Assembly (NCBI GenBank): GCA_017794945.1
Contig: CP051239.1
Span: forward strand, 1,178,001-1,242,000
Length of the DNA stretch: 64,000 nucleotides
Reading direction: 5' to 3'
Source of the DNA: Alcanivorax sp.
Lineage (GTDB): Bacteria > Pseudomonadota > Gammaproteobacteria > Pseudomonadales > Alcanivoracaceae
Below the pieces are notes generated by a model. The model had not been told where the DNA came from, made no database searches, and saw nothing but the letters and a program-made list of their open reading frames with translations. This document shows positions 33,853-42,587 of the stretch, piece after piece. The position numbers and the translations under genes were made by a program. How positions within the stretch are numbered: position 1 is the stretch's first letter; each line of letters begins with the position of its first letter.

Positions 33853-35469
33853 ATGGATCGACGTTCAGTATTGAAGGCCCTGGGGCTGTTCGGCGGCGCT
33901 CTGCTGCCGGCGGCGCCGGCCCTGGCGCGGGTGCTCGGCCAACCGGCCGGCGCCCACGGCGAAGGCCCCGGCGAACCGTTCAGCTACGCCTGGCTGAAAG
34001 GCATGGCGCGGCATTTCGCCGGGCAGCGCTACCACAGCCACCGCCTGGACCTGCCGCCGGCCATCGACGACCTGTCCTGGGACCAGTACCAGGGCATTCA
34101 GTATCGCGATGATGAGGCGCTGTGGGCGGACGACCGGGACGCCGCTTTCCGCATGCAGTTCTTCCATCTCGGCCTCAATTTCCATACGCCGGTGAAGATG
34201 CACGAAGTGGTGGACGGCCGGGCCCGGCCGATTCCCTACCGCACCGACCTGTTCGATTTCAGCCACACCGATCTGGATACCTCGTCGCTGCCCGAGGGGC
34301 TGGGTTTCGCCGGCTTCCGGCTGCTGCACCACAGCGACTGGGAACGGGACATCGCCGCCTTTCTGGGCGCCAGTTATTTCCGCGCCACCAGCGCGTCGCT
34401 GCAGTTCGGCCTGTCGGCGCGGGGCCTGGCGGTGAACACCGCCATGTCGGAGCCGGAAGAGTTTCCGGAATTCACCCATTTCTGGTTCGAGCGTCCGGCG
34501 GACGCCGACCAGGTGATCGTCTACGCTTTCCTCGATTCGCCCAGCGTCACCGGCGCCTACCGCTTTATCATCGAACGCGTGTCCGGGGACGTGATCATGG
34601 ATGTGGACGCGGCCCTCTACCCGCGCAAGCCGATCGAGCGGCTGGGGGTGGCGCCGCTCACCAGCATGTACCAGGTGGGCGAAAACAGCCGCCGGGTGGC
34701 TTGGGACTGGCGCCCGGAAATTCATGACTCCGACGGCCTGGCGATACACACCGGCGGCGGCGAATGGATCTGGCGACCGCTGGCCAACCCGCCACAGCTG
34801 CGCTTCAACGCCTTCGCCGACAACAATCCGCGCGGCTTCGGGCTGCTGCAGCGCGACCGTAATTTCGATCACTACCAGGACGACGGCGTGTTCTACGAAC
34901 GCCGCCCCAGCCTGTGGGTGGAACCCCGGGGCGACTGGGGCAAAGGCAGCATCCAGCTGGTGGAGATCCCCACCCTGGACGAAACCTTCGACAACATCGT
35001 CGCGTTCTGGAACCCGGACAAGCCGGTACAGCCCGGCGAGGAAACCCTGTTCGCCTACCGCCTGTCCTGGACCGGCCGCGCGCCGCGGCCGTCACTGGCG
35101 CGCTGTGTGGCCACTCGCACCGGCCTCGGCGGCGTGGTCGGGCAGACCCGGGAATATTTCAGCTGGCGGTTCGCGGTGGACTTCCTGGGCGGGCCCATCG
35201 ACGGCCTGGACAGTGACGTGGAGGTGGTGCCAGTGATCGAGCACTCGTCCGGCCGCGTGGAGATCACTTCGGCGCGGCCGCTGCACGCCATCAACGGCTA
35301 CCGGGCCATGTTCGACGTGGTGCCGCCGGAAAACGACACCACGCCGATCAACCTGCGCCTCTACCTGAAGCGCCAGGACAACGGCGAGCCGCTCACCGAA
35401 ACCTGGCTCTACCAGTGGTCGCCGCCGCCCATGGACCAGCGCGACCTGCATAATCCGACCCACCTTTAA
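33853..35469 (+). CDS. opgD: Periplasmic glucan biosynthesis protein, OpgD type
   Basis: 538-aa periplasmic protein. The N-terminus MDRRSVLKALGLFGGALLPA is a Tat-like signal, which favours OpgD over the Sec-exported OpgG. The OpgG/D fold is recognised by YSYAWLKGMARHF-like and SYFRATSASLQFGLSARGLA segments and EEFPEFTHFWFERP. The ATG at 33853 follows GGAGAGGACGAC. It acts on osmoregulated periplasmic glucans. The usual partner opgH is not in the window. Confidence 0.9.
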   Translation: MDRRSVLKALGLFGGALLPAAPALARVLGQPAGAHGEGPGEPFSYAWLKGMARHFAGQRYHSHRLDLPPAIDDLSWDQYQGIQYRDDEALWADDRDAAFRMQFFHLGLNFHTPVKMHEVVDGRARPIPYRTDLFDFSHTDLDTSSLPEGLGFAGFRLLHHSDWERDIAAFLGASYFRATSASLQFGLSARGLAVNTAMSEPEEFPEFTHFWFERPADADQVIVYAFLDSPSVTGAYRFIIERVSGDVIMDVDAALYPRKPIERLGVAPLTSMYQVGENSRRVAWDWRPEIHDSDGLAIHTGGGEWIWRPLANPPQLRFNAFADNNPRGFGLLQRDRNFDHYQDDGVFYERRPSLWVEPRGDWGKGSIQLVEIPTLDETFDNIVAFWNPDKPVQPGEETLFAYRLSWTGRAPRPSLARCVATRTGLGGVVGQTREYFSWRFAVDFLGGPIDGLDSDVEVVPVIEHSSGRVEITSARPLHAINGYRAMFDVVPPENDTTPINLRLYLKRQDNGEPLTETWLYQWSPPPMDQRDLHNPTHL

Positions 35470-35478
35470 GCGCGGCGC

Positions 35479-36387
35479 CTAGCGGGGCGGCCCCAGACAG
35501 ACCGGCAAGGCCTCACGGACGCCCCGTGGCCGCATGCCCAGGGCGGCGAAACCGTCCACCTCCGGGGAGGCCACGTTGTCCCTGGCCATCAGCCAGAGCT
35601 GGTCGCGCGTCAGCGGTGGCGACGGCAGCCGCGACAACCCCATCGCCAGCAAATGCCAGACCACGAAGGGCACCGCCACCCGCACCCGGCGGCGCCCCAG
35701 ATGACGGCATACGGCGCCCACCAGGTCCCGGTAACGCAGCGTTTCGGCACCCCCCAACTCGTAGAGCCCCGCCGCCGGCACGGCAGGGTCCGCCAGCCGC
35801 GCCAGCGCTCCGGCCACATCCTCCACCCAGACCGGCTGCAACCGGGTCAGGCCACGCCCGAACAACGGCACCACCGGGGCCCGGCTGAGCATCGCCAGGG
35901 AGCGGATCAGCGCGTCCCCGGCGCCGAACAGCGAGGCGGGCCGCACTATCACGGCGTCGGGAAAGGCGTCGAGCACCGCCGCTTCGCCCCGTGCCCGGGC
36001 GCGAATGTACGGCGACGGCGAGTTCAGGGTGGCGCCGATACCGGACACCTGCAGCAACCGGGCAACGCCGGCCTCACGGGCGGCGGCGGCCAGCCCGGCG
36101 GCGCCGCGCACATGGATCGCCTCGAAGGTCAGGTCGCCGCGTTGCGTATACAGGGACACCGCATTGATCACCACGCGGCTGCCGGCCACGGCGTCGCGCA
36201 CCGCCGCCGGGTCCCGGATGTCGGCGGCGCGGCGTTGCAGCCGCTTTTCCTGGTCCCGGTCGAAACGGGGCCGCTGCGGGTGCCTGGCCACCAAGCGGAC
36301 GGTATGGCCCCGGGCAAGCAGCGCCCGGATGACGTCCTGACCAAGAAAGCCGCTGCCGCCGAACACCGTGATTAGGTCGTCTGTCAT
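35479..36387 (-). CDS. NDUFA9-like atypical SDR (NAD-binding)
   Basis: 302 aa, extended SDR-type fold. Dinucleotide loop TVFGGSGFLGQDVIRALLARGH, then VINAVSLY and QVSGIGATLNSPSPYIRARA. The canonical Tyr-x3-Lys is replaced by YIRARA (Y then K absent), as in complex I NDUFA9-like proteins, which bind NAD(P) without clear catalysis. It converges on opgD. The function in this organism is unknown. Confidence 0.8.
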   Translation of the reverse strand: MTDDLITVFGGSGFLGQDVIRALLARGHTVRLVARHPQRPRFDRDQEKRLQRRAADIRDPAAVRDAVAGSRVVINAVSLYTQRGDLTFEAIHVRGAAGLAAAAREAGVARLLQVSGIGATLNSPSPYIRARARGEAAVLDAFPDAVIVRPASLFGAGDALIRSLAMLSRAPVVPLFGRGLTRLQPVWVEDVAGALARLADPAVPAAGLYELGGAETLRYRDLVGAVCRHLGRRRVRVAVPFVVWHLLAMGLSRLPSPPLTRDQLWLMARDNVASPEVDGFAALGMRPRGVREALPVCLGPPR

Positions 36388-36548
36388 GCACCCATCCTAG
36401 AGAAGCGGCGCCGGCCCCGGCCAGCCCGTGTTCACCGGCCCCCTACCCGGCCGGACAGTGGCGATTGACACCTGCCAACAGCGTCTGGCGCCGCTTACCG
36501 GGACGGCAGTACATTGCCGGTAATGCGGTTTTTAAACGGGAAATAATT

Positions 36549-37928
36549 ATGGGTTCCATGGACAGCGCCCAGGAAAGAGCGGCGCAACTACCAAAAATGC
36601 CACAGCGCGACCTGAGCCATATCCCGGGGGATTACGGCTTGCCGCTGCTCGGCCACACGCTGGCGTTTCTGCGTGACTACCACGGTCTGGTGCACAGCAA
36701 GGCCGAGCGCTACGGCCTGGTGTATCGCGGCAGCGTGCTGTTTCAGCGCGGCGTCACCCTGCTCGGTCCGGACGCCAACGAGTTCGTGCTGCGCGATAAG
36801 GAGCATGTGTTCTCCAGCCGGGCGGCCTGGAATCCGATTCTCGAGCGGCTGTTCACCGACGGCCTGATGCTGCGCGATTTCGCCGACCACAAGTTTCACC
36901 GCCGTATCATGCAGCAGGCGTTCAAAAAACCGGCCCTGGCCAGCTACATCGACCGTATGGGGCCGAGCGTGGAAAGCGGCCTGAAGGCCTGGCCCACCGG
37001 CGAAACCTTCACCTTCTTCGACCGCATCAAGGCGTTGCTGCTGGACGTGGGCGCGCAGATTTTCTTCGGCCTGCGCATGGGCCCGGAAGCGGACAAAGTG
37101 AACCAGTCCTTCATTGACGCGGCGGACGCCTCGCTGGCGGTGCTGCGCCTGCCGATACCGGGGACACTCTGGTACCGGGGCCTGCGCGGCCGGCGTTATC
37201 TGGAGCAGTTCGTGGCCGGGCTGATCCCGGAAAAACGCCAGGCGGACACCCCGGACTTCTTCAGCGAGCTGTGCAAGGCGGCCGAGGAAGAGGGCGGCCT
37301 GAGCGACCAGGACGTCACCAACCACATGATCTTCCTGCTGTTCGCCGCCCACGACACCACCACCAGCACGCTCTGCTCGCTGATCTACCTGCTCTGCAAA
37401 CACCCGGAGTGGCAGGACACCCTGGCGGAGGAGATGGACCAGGTGGCCGCCGCCGCGGAACATCCGGACCGGCTCGGCTACAGTGACCTGGAAAAGATGA
37501 CCAAGACCGGCTGGGTGTTCCGCGAAACCCTGCGCCTGAGACCGGCACTGACCGCCTTCCCGCGCCGCACCGCCGAGGAAGTGACCTTCCAGGGCTACCG
37601 CATTCCCAAGAACACCCTGGTCAACCTGTCGCCGCTGTACACCCATTACATGCCCGAGTACTGGAGCAACCCGGAACGCTTCGATCCGGAGCGCTTCAGC
37701 GACGAGCGTGCCGAGCACAAGAAACACCACTTCCAGTGGATTCCGTTCGGCGGCGGCCACCACAAATGCCTGGGGCTGAACTTCGCGGAACTGCAGACCA
37801 AGACCTTCCTGTTCCACTTCCTGCGGCGCTACCGGGTGTCCGTGCGTGACGGCTACGAAATGCCGGTGCAGCTGGTGCCCCTGGCGATGCCCAAGGACGG
37901 CCTGCCGGTGGAGATCTCGGCGCGCTGA
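36549..37928 (+). CDS. Cytochrome P450
   Basis: 459 aa. I-helix LLFAAHDTTTST, ExxR ETLRLRP, and heme-binding loop FGGGHHKCLGLNFA with the cysteine ligand. The ATG at 36549 (GGGA upstream) gives a family-like N-terminus without the leader encoded from 36465. The I-helix lacks the GGNDTTRN of CYP153 alkane hydroxylases and is closer to the AGHDTT type of CYP51/CYP120-like enzymes, so sterol, retinoid-like or other lipid oxidation is as likely as alkane oxidation. No ferredoxin or reductase gene is adjacent. Confidence 0.9.
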   Translation: MGSMDSAQERAAQLPKMPQRDLSHIPGDYGLPLLGHTLAFLRDYHGLVHSKAERYGLVYRGSVLFQRGVTLLGPDANEFVLRDKEHVFSSRAAWNPILERLFTDGLMLRDFADHKFHRRIMQQAFKKPALASYIDRMGPSVESGLKAWPTGETFTFFDRIKALLLDVGAQIFFGLRMGPEADKVNQSFIDAADASLAVLRLPIPGTLWYRGLRGRRYLEQFVAGLIPEKRQADTPDFFSELCKAAEEEGGLSDQDVTNHMIFLLFAAHDTTTSTLCSLIYLLCKHPEWQDTLAEEMDQVAAAAEHPDRLGYSDLEKMTKTGWVFRETLRLRPALTAFPRRTAEEVTFQGYRIPKNTLVNLSPLYTHYMPEYWSNPERFDPERFSDERAEHKKHHFQWIPFGGGHHKCLGLNFAELQTKTFLFHFLRRYRVSVRDGYEMPVQLVPLAMPKDGLPVEISAR

Positions 37929-37974
37929 CCAGGTACCCCTCGTGTACCGCGGGGACAAAGGCTAAAATGCGCCT

Positions 37975-38508
37975 ATGTCCCCTTTGCTATTAAAAACCCT
38001 TCTCAGCCTGGCGGTGATTGTCGCCGCTCTGGCTCTCTCCGCGATGCTGCGCCGCGTGGCCCGACGGCTGGGTCAGCAGCGCGATTTCGCTCGCGCCCGC
38101 ATTTTTCAGATGTCGGTGGTGATCAACGTGCTGTGCCTGGTGCTGGCGCTGCTGTTGCTGGGCGCCGTGTGGGGCCTGAGCGGTGACGGCGTGATGGTTT
38201 TCGCCACCTCTCTGCTGGCGTTACTGGGGGTGGCGCTGTTCGCCAGCTGGTCGATGCTGAGCAACGCCACCGCCGCGATTATCCTTTTCTTCAGCGCCCC
38301 CTACCGGATTGGCGACCGGATCCGTTTCCTCGACGGCGACAATACGGTCACTGGTCGCGTGCGGCATATGGGTCTGGTGTTCATTACTCTTGAAGACGAA
38401 CATGGGCACCACTACACCCTGCCCAACAACCTGCTGCTGCAGAAGACCGTGATCCGCCTGAACAGCCAGAACAGCACCCTGCCGGCGGATCAAAAGCACT
38501 GCCGCTGA
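37975..38508 (+). CDS. Small MscS-family mechanosensitive channel
   Basis: 177 aa. Three hydrophobic helices (LAVIVAALALSAML, VVINVLCLVLALLLLG, VFATSLLALLGVALFASW) lead into the MscS beta domain (SMLSNATAAIILFFSAPYRI, GDRIRFLDGDN, TLPNNLLLQKTVIRL). The C-terminal domain of full MscS is missing, so this is a minimal channel. It follows the P450 by 46 bp. It probably releases solutes on osmotic downshock. Confidence 0.83.
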   Translation: MSPLLLKTLLSLAVIVAALALSAMLRRVARRLGQQRDFARARIFQMSVVINVLCLVLALLLLGAVWGLSGDGVMVFATSLLALLGVALFASWSMLSNATAAIILFFSAPYRIGDRIRFLDGDNTVTGRVRHMGLVFITLEDEHGHHYTLPNNLLLQKTVIRLNSQNSTLPADQKHCR

Positions 38509-38521
38509 ACCGGAGGTCGCC

Positions 38522-38875
38522 GTGCCCCCTATATGGACCACCCTGGCGTTGCTCACCCTGAGCAACGTGTTCATGACCTTCGCCTGGTACGGGCATCTGA
38601 AGAGCATGCCGCACAAACCCTGGATCATCGCGGCGCTGGTCAGCTGGGGCATCGCCCTGTTCGAGTACCTGCTGCAAGTGCCGGCCAACCGCATCGGGCA
38701 CCAGGTACTCACCGTCGGGCAGTTGAAGATCACCCAGGAAGTGATCACGCTTGTGGTGTTCGTGCCTTTTTCGCTGTTTTACCTCAAGGAAAAACTCACC
38801 TGGGACTACCTGTGGGCGGGGCTCTGTCTGCTGGGCGCGGTATTTTTCCTGTTCCGCGGCAAACTGATGGGCTGA
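38522..38875 (+). CDS. DMT-type small membrane protein, DUF486 family
   Basis: 117 aa with four helices, GTG start at 38522 with GGAGG five bases upstream. The family is recognised from TLALLTLSNVFMTFAWYGHL and QLKITQEVITLVVFVPFSLFYL, ending FLFRGKLMG. Likely a small drug/metabolite permease subunit; the substrate is unknown. It lies 13 bp after the MscS-like gene. Confidence 0.83.
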   Translation: MPPIWTTLALLTLSNVFMTFAWYGHLKSMPHKPWIIAALVSWGIALFEYLLQVPANRIGHQVLTVGQLKITQEVITLVVFVPFSLFYLKEKLTWDYLWAGLCLLGAVFFLFRGKLMG

Positions 38876-38931
38876 GACCACCCGCCGGTCCGGGTATAGT
38901 GGGCTCTACCACCGCACAAGGAGAATCACCG

Positions 38932-39210
38932 ATGCGTGTCCTGTTGATCCTGTCCGCCCTTGTTCTCACGCTGGCCGGCTGCCAGAGCGGACGCAACGCC
39001 CACCCCCTGCCGGACGCCTGCCACCAGGCGCCGGACAGCGGCCAGTGCCGCGCCGCCATACCGGGCTATTACTACGACAGTGATAGCGAAAGCTGCCAGG
39101 AATTCACCTGGGGTGGCTGCGAAGGCCAGGTGCCGTTCGAAACCATGGACGCGTGCATGGCCACCTGCTACGCCCCGGCACCGGACCTGACCGACCGGGA
39201 AATGCCGTGA
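38932..39210 (+). CDS. Kunitz/BPTI-type domain lipoprotein
   Basis: 92 aa. The signal peptide ends in the lipobox TLAGC. The mature part has six Cys spaced C-x8-C-x15-C-x7-C-x11-C-x3-C, starting DACHQAPDSGQC and ending DACMATC; this is the Kunitz pattern (x12 is usual in the fourth gap). A GGCEG before the fifth gap also fits. Kunitz domains inhibit serine proteases and are rare in bacteria, so this may be an envelope protease inhibitor, though the P1 residue (R near the second Cys, CRAA) is only suggestive. It overlaps the next gene by 4 bp. Confidence 0.8.
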   Translation: MRVLLILSALVLTLAGCQSGRNAHPLPDACHQAPDSGQCRAAIPGYYYDSDSESCQEFTWGGCEGQVPFETMDACMATCYAPAPDLTDREMP

Positions 39211-39554
39211 GTGAGAGCAGCGCGGAAACCCGCTCCCAGCTGGTCAGAATCAGTTACGCCCTGCTGCTGATCGGCCTGCTCACCGGCGGCGTCACGGCGC
39301 TGGTGGGCGCGGTGATCGCCCATCTGCAGGCGCCGGACGCACCGGAGCCGCACAAGGCCCACTTCCGCTTTCAGTACCGCACCTTCTGGATCGGGTTGCT
39401 GTACAACCTGATCGCGGGCATCACCACGCTGGCATTGATCGGTTGGCTGCTGCTGGTGATTATCGTGATCTGGTGGATCGTGCGCTGCGTGCGCGGGCTG
39501 AACAGCCTGGCGAACGGGGAGCCACCGTCGAACCTGACCACCTGGGGCTTCTAG
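39207..39554 (+). CDS. DUF4870 membrane protein
   Basis: 115 aa. GTG start at 39207 overlapping the Kunitz gene stop (GTGA). Three helices are seen: ISYALLLIGLLTGGVTALVG, WIGLLYNLIAGITTLALI and LLLVIIVIWWIVRCV, ending GLNSLANGEPPSN. The family has no known function. Coupling to the Kunitz lipoprotein suggests a shared transcript. Confidence 0.8.
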   Translation: MSESSAETRSQLVRISYALLLIGLLTGGVTALVGAVIAHLQAPDAPEPHKAHFRFQYRTFWIGLLYNLIAGITTLALIGWLLLVIIVIWWIVRCVRGLNSLANGEPPSNLTTWGF

Positions 39555-39634
39555 GGCCTGGCCCTACCCTTGACCGTCATAAAAACATCATACGGATGCG
39601 CCACACTGGCGGGTCCGCAAACCGGGAGAACATC

Positions 39635-40345
39635 ATGGCTTTATTGCGTTCGTTCGCGCTGATCGCGGCCGCCGCCTTTCTGCTCACCGCCTGTAGCCGC
39701 AGCCCGGTGGTGCAACTCTACGAAGGCGCCAAACAACCGGACAGCCAGGTGCTGACGATCCGCGTGCCTTCCGATCTGGAAGTGTTCACCATCAACGGCA
39801 GCGAAGTGGACGGGGTGAACACCTTCTTCAACACCGACCACAAAGACCTCAAAGTGACCCCCGGACGCTACGAAATCCTGGCCTACTACAAGCGCCTCTG
39901 GGACCTGGACGCCGACAGCCACGAGGTGATGAAGTCCGATCCGGCCCTGTTCGTGGTGGACGGCAAAGCCGGCGAATTCTATCGCCTGGACTTCGAGCGC
40001 CCGCAGAACGTCACCCAGGCGCGGGCCCTTGAGGAAGACTTTTCCGGCTGGGTGGAAAACATGAACAGCGGCGAGAAGACCCCCAGCCAGGCCAGCGGCC
40101 TGGTGCTCAACCGGGGCTTCCTGGCACCGATCACCGGCGCGGAAGTGGAAACCAAGGGGGCCAACGCCGTGCAGCCCAAGGCCGCCGAAGCGGTAACGCC
40201 GGCACCGGCGGCGCCAAAGGCGGGCAGCTCCGAGAGCGGAGCCAGCGCCAGCGGCCAGGCCAGCTACCTGGACACGCTGAAAGCGCAGTGGAACCAGGCC
40301 ACGCAGGAAGAGCGCCGCCAATTCCTGCAGTGGATTTCGCAGTAA
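39635..40345 (+). CDS. DUF2057 family lipoprotein
   Basis: 236 aa. Lipobox LLTAC in the first 20 residues, beta-rich DUF2057 domain (VLTIRVPSDLEVFTINGSEV, TPGRYEILAYYKRLW) and an Ala/Pro-rich linker, then a helical end (YLDTLKAQWNQATQEERRQF). GGGAG precedes the ATG at 39635. It is probably an outer-membrane-attached protein of unknown role, like other DUF2057 members. Confidence 0.8.
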   Translation: MALLRSFALIAAAAFLLTACSRSPVVQLYEGAKQPDSQVLTIRVPSDLEVFTINGSEVDGVNTFFNTDHKDLKVTPGRYEILAYYKRLWDLDADSHEVMKSDPALFVVDGKAGEFYRLDFERPQNVTQARALEEDFSGWVENMNSGEKTPSQASGLVLNRGFLAPITGAEVETKGANAVQPKAAEAVTPAPAAPKAGSSESGASASGQASYLDTLKAQWNQATQEERRQFLQWISQ

Positions 40346-40361
40346 CAGCTGCAAGCGCTAG

Positions 40362-40387
40362 GTCGGGTTAGCGAAGCGTAACCCGAC
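40362..40387. repeat. REP-like palindrome GTCGGGTTA-(8)-TAACCCGAC, first copy
   Basis: Nine-base arms around GCGAAGCG. The inverted counterpart lies at 51414-51439 with core CGCTTCGC. This GTCGGGTTA..TAACCCGAC element is a known class of dispersed intergenic palindrome in gammaproteobacteria. It sits downstream of the DUF2057 gene and may also act as a terminator-like hairpin. Confidence 0.7.
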
Positions 40388-40448
40388 ACCCCAATCGGGA
40401 CCCTGCCAAGGAGCGCCTGCGCGGAATCTGACGGCCGGGATAGCGCCG

Positions 40449-40874
40449 TCAGCGCTTCTCACCCTGCAGCGTCGCGACCATGCGCCGGCTTCCGGCGTGG
40501 TCGCGGTGCTCGCACAGATAGATACCCTGCCAGGTGCCGAGCGCAAGCGCCCCGTCGCGCACCGGCACCGTCAGGCTCTCGCCGATCAACACCGTTTTAA
40601 TGTGCGCGGGCATGTCGTCCGGTCCTTCCAGGGTGTGCGCGTAGTGCGGCGCGTTCTCCGGCACCATCACGTTGAAGTGGCGCTCCAGATCGCCGCGCAC
40701 GTCCGGGTCGGCGTTCTCGTTAATCGCCAGGGACGCGGAAGTGTGCTGAAGAAACAGGTGCAACAACCCGACCCGATAGTCCGCCAGTTCCGGCAAGGCC
40801 TCACGTACCTCGTCGCTGATCAGATGAAAGCCCCGGCCACGGGGTGCCACGGTAACCGTCTTCTGTAACCACAT
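40449..40874 (-). CDS. yjbQ: YjbQ-family protein (secondary thiamine-phosphate synthase-like)
   Basis: 141 aa. The signature LHLFLQHTSASLAINENADP with LIGESLTVPVRDGALALGTWQG and YLCEHRDH identifies UPF0047/YjbQ. The family is credited with weak thiamine-phosphate synthase activity. No thiamine gene or riboswitch is nearby. It ends 14 bp before the following minus-strand gene's stop, so the two may be one operon. Confidence 0.88.
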   Translation of the reverse strand: MWLQKTVTVAPRGRGFHLISDEVREALPELADYRVGLLHLFLQHTSASLAINENADPDVRGDLERHFNVMVPENAPHYAHTLEGPDDMPAHIKTVLIGESLTVPVRDGALALGTWQGIYLCEHRDHAGSRRMVATLQGEKR

Positions 40875-40888
40875 ACTGGACCTCCGAT

Positions 40889-41860
40889 TCAGGCGCTTTG
40901 CAGGCCATTCACCACGTTGGTGGGCCGACCGGCCCGCCAGGCGCGAATGTTTCCGGCCACCCCGTCGAGCAACCGCTGGCGGCTCTCCCGGCTCACCCAG
41001 GCGCTGTGCGGGGTGACGATCAGATTGGGGATGTCCGGCGCCAGCAGCGGGTGGTCCGCCGGCGGCGGCTCCTGGCTGAGGACGTCCAGGGCGGCGCCGC
41101 CCAGACGGCCGCCGCGCAGCGCTTCCGCCAGCGCCGGCTCATCCACCAGGCCGCCGCGCGCGGTATTGATCAGGAAGGCGCCGGGTTTCATGGCGGCCAG
41201 GAATTCCCGGTTCACCATTTTCTCGGTGGCGTCGGTGAGCGGGCAATGCAGGCTGAGCACATCGGCTTCGCCGAGCAGACTTTCCAGGGGCACCCGGCCG
41301 CTGTTGTCCGCGCCCGGGCGCAACGAGGCCGCCACCAGAACCGTCATGCCCAACGCTTCGGCCAGCGCCGCCACCCGCCGGCCCAGGTCACCGTAACCGA
41401 TCAGGCCGAGGGTTTTACCGGCCAACTCCACCACCGGGTAATCCATGCGGCAGAACATGTCGGACTCGGACCAGCGACCGGCCCGGGCGTCGGCGTCGTA
41501 ACGGTGCCAGGCGGTGGCCAGGCCGAGCATCAGCGCCAGGGCGTGCTGGGCCACGGTGGCGGTGGCGTAGCCGTTCACATTGCAGACCACCACGCCGTGG
41601 CGCCGGGCCGCCTCCAGATCCACGTTATTGGTGCCGGTGGCGGAGATACAGATCAGTTTCAGATCCGGCGAGGCGGCCAGGGTGTCGGCGTCGATCACCA
41701 CTTTATTGGTGATCGCCACGGTCACGCCCCGCAAACGGTTTTTTACATCGTCCGGGCCGCTTTGTTCATAGAATGTCCACTCCGGCAGCAGCTTTTCCAG
41801 GTCGGAAAAGTCCAGCTCCGAAGGCTTGAGGGTCTGGCTGTCGAGGATCACGCCTTTCAT
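40889..41860 (-). CDS. hprA: D-2-hydroxyacid dehydrogenase, HprA-like
   Basis: 323-aa NAD-dependent 2-hydroxyacid dehydrogenase. Dinucleotide motif LGLIGYGDLGRRVAALA; catalytic Arg in INTARGGLVDEP, Glu following, and His in VTPHSAWVS. The ATG at 41860 is chosen over 41896 because the family starts near MKGVILDSQ. It is divergent from the DUF523 gene with 34 bp between starts. Glycerate/hydroxypyruvate is the likely substrate, by similarity to HprA. Confidence 0.86.
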   Translation of the reverse strand: MKGVILDSQTLKPSELDFSDLEKLLPEWTFYEQSGPDDVKNRLRGVTVAITNKVVIDADTLAASPDLKLICISATGTNNVDLEAARRHGVVVCNVNGYATATVAQHALALMLGLATAWHRYDADARAGRWSESDMFCRMDYPVVELAGKTLGLIGYGDLGRRVAALAEALGMTVLVAASLRPGADNSGRVPLESLLGEADVLSLHCPLTDATEKMVNREFLAAMKPGAFLINTARGGLVDEPALAEALRGGRLGGAALDVLSQEPPPADHPLLAPDIPNLIVTPHSAWVSRESRQRLLDGVAGNIRAWRAGRPTNVVNGLQSA

Positions 41861-41894
41861 GGGACAATCGGTACAGGTTGGGAGAGGGTTCCCC

Positions 41895-42563
41895 ATGCTA
41901 CCGGATTTACTGCAAAAAATGGGCTTCGAAACGGCCCCGCCAGCGCACCGACGGCCACGGCTGGGCGTCAGCGCCTGCCTGCTCGGCCGACCGGTCCGCT
42001 ATGACGGCGGCCACCGCGACGAACCCCTGTTGCACCGTGAACTCGGCGCCCTGGTGCGTTTCGTGGAGGTGTGTCCGGAGGTGGCCATCGGCCTGCCGGT
42101 GCCGCGCCCGCCGATCCAGGTGGTGGCCCTTGACGGCGAACAGCGGGTGCGCGGCGTGGCCCGGCCCGACCAGGACCATACCGATGCCCTGGGCGCCCAG
42201 GCCCGCGGTATCGACACGCCGCTCGACGGCTTCGTGTTCAAGGCCCGCTCCCCCAGTTGCGGGCTGGGCACCACGCCGGTCCACGGCCCGCACGGCGGCG
42301 TCCTGGGCCTGGGCGACGGCGCTTTCGCCGCCGCGCTGGCGGCGCGCTTTCCGGCCCTGCCCCTGTGTAACGAAAGCGACCTGCAAGCCCCCTCGTTCCT
42401 GACCGCGTTCGCGGTGCGGCTGTTCTGCCACCAGCAGTGGCGGCAAAGTGCGCACCCGCGGCAGGCCCTCAACACCCTGCGCCGCCGCAGCGAGGGGCTC
42501 GAAGAGCCGCTGCTGTCCGGCACCCGACGTTTTATCGAGCACCTGGCCGCACCGGCCGGGTGA
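41895..42563 (+). CDS. DUF523 family protein
   Basis: 222 aa with conserved Cys motifs: SACLLGRPVRYDGGH, VEVCPEVAIGLPVPR and ARSPSCGLGTTPVHG. The ATG at 41895 has GGGAGAGGG upstream. A C-terminal part (FLTAFAVRLFCHQQWRQ) is helical. The three Cys may coordinate a metal or cluster; biochemical function is not known to me. It is divergent from hprA. Confidence 0.83.
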   Translation: MLPDLLQKMGFETAPPAHRRPRLGVSACLLGRPVRYDGGHRDEPLLHRELGALVRFVEVCPEVAIGLPVPRPPIQVVALDGEQRVRGVARPDQDHTDALGAQARGIDTPLDGFVFKARSPSCGLGTTPVHGPHGGVLGLGDGAFAAALAARFPALPLCNESDLQAPSFLTAFAVRLFCHQQWRQSAHPRQALNTLRRRSEGLEEPLLSGTRRFIEHLAAPAG

Positions 42564-42587
42564 CCCCACTGCCATCGAGGTACCCCT

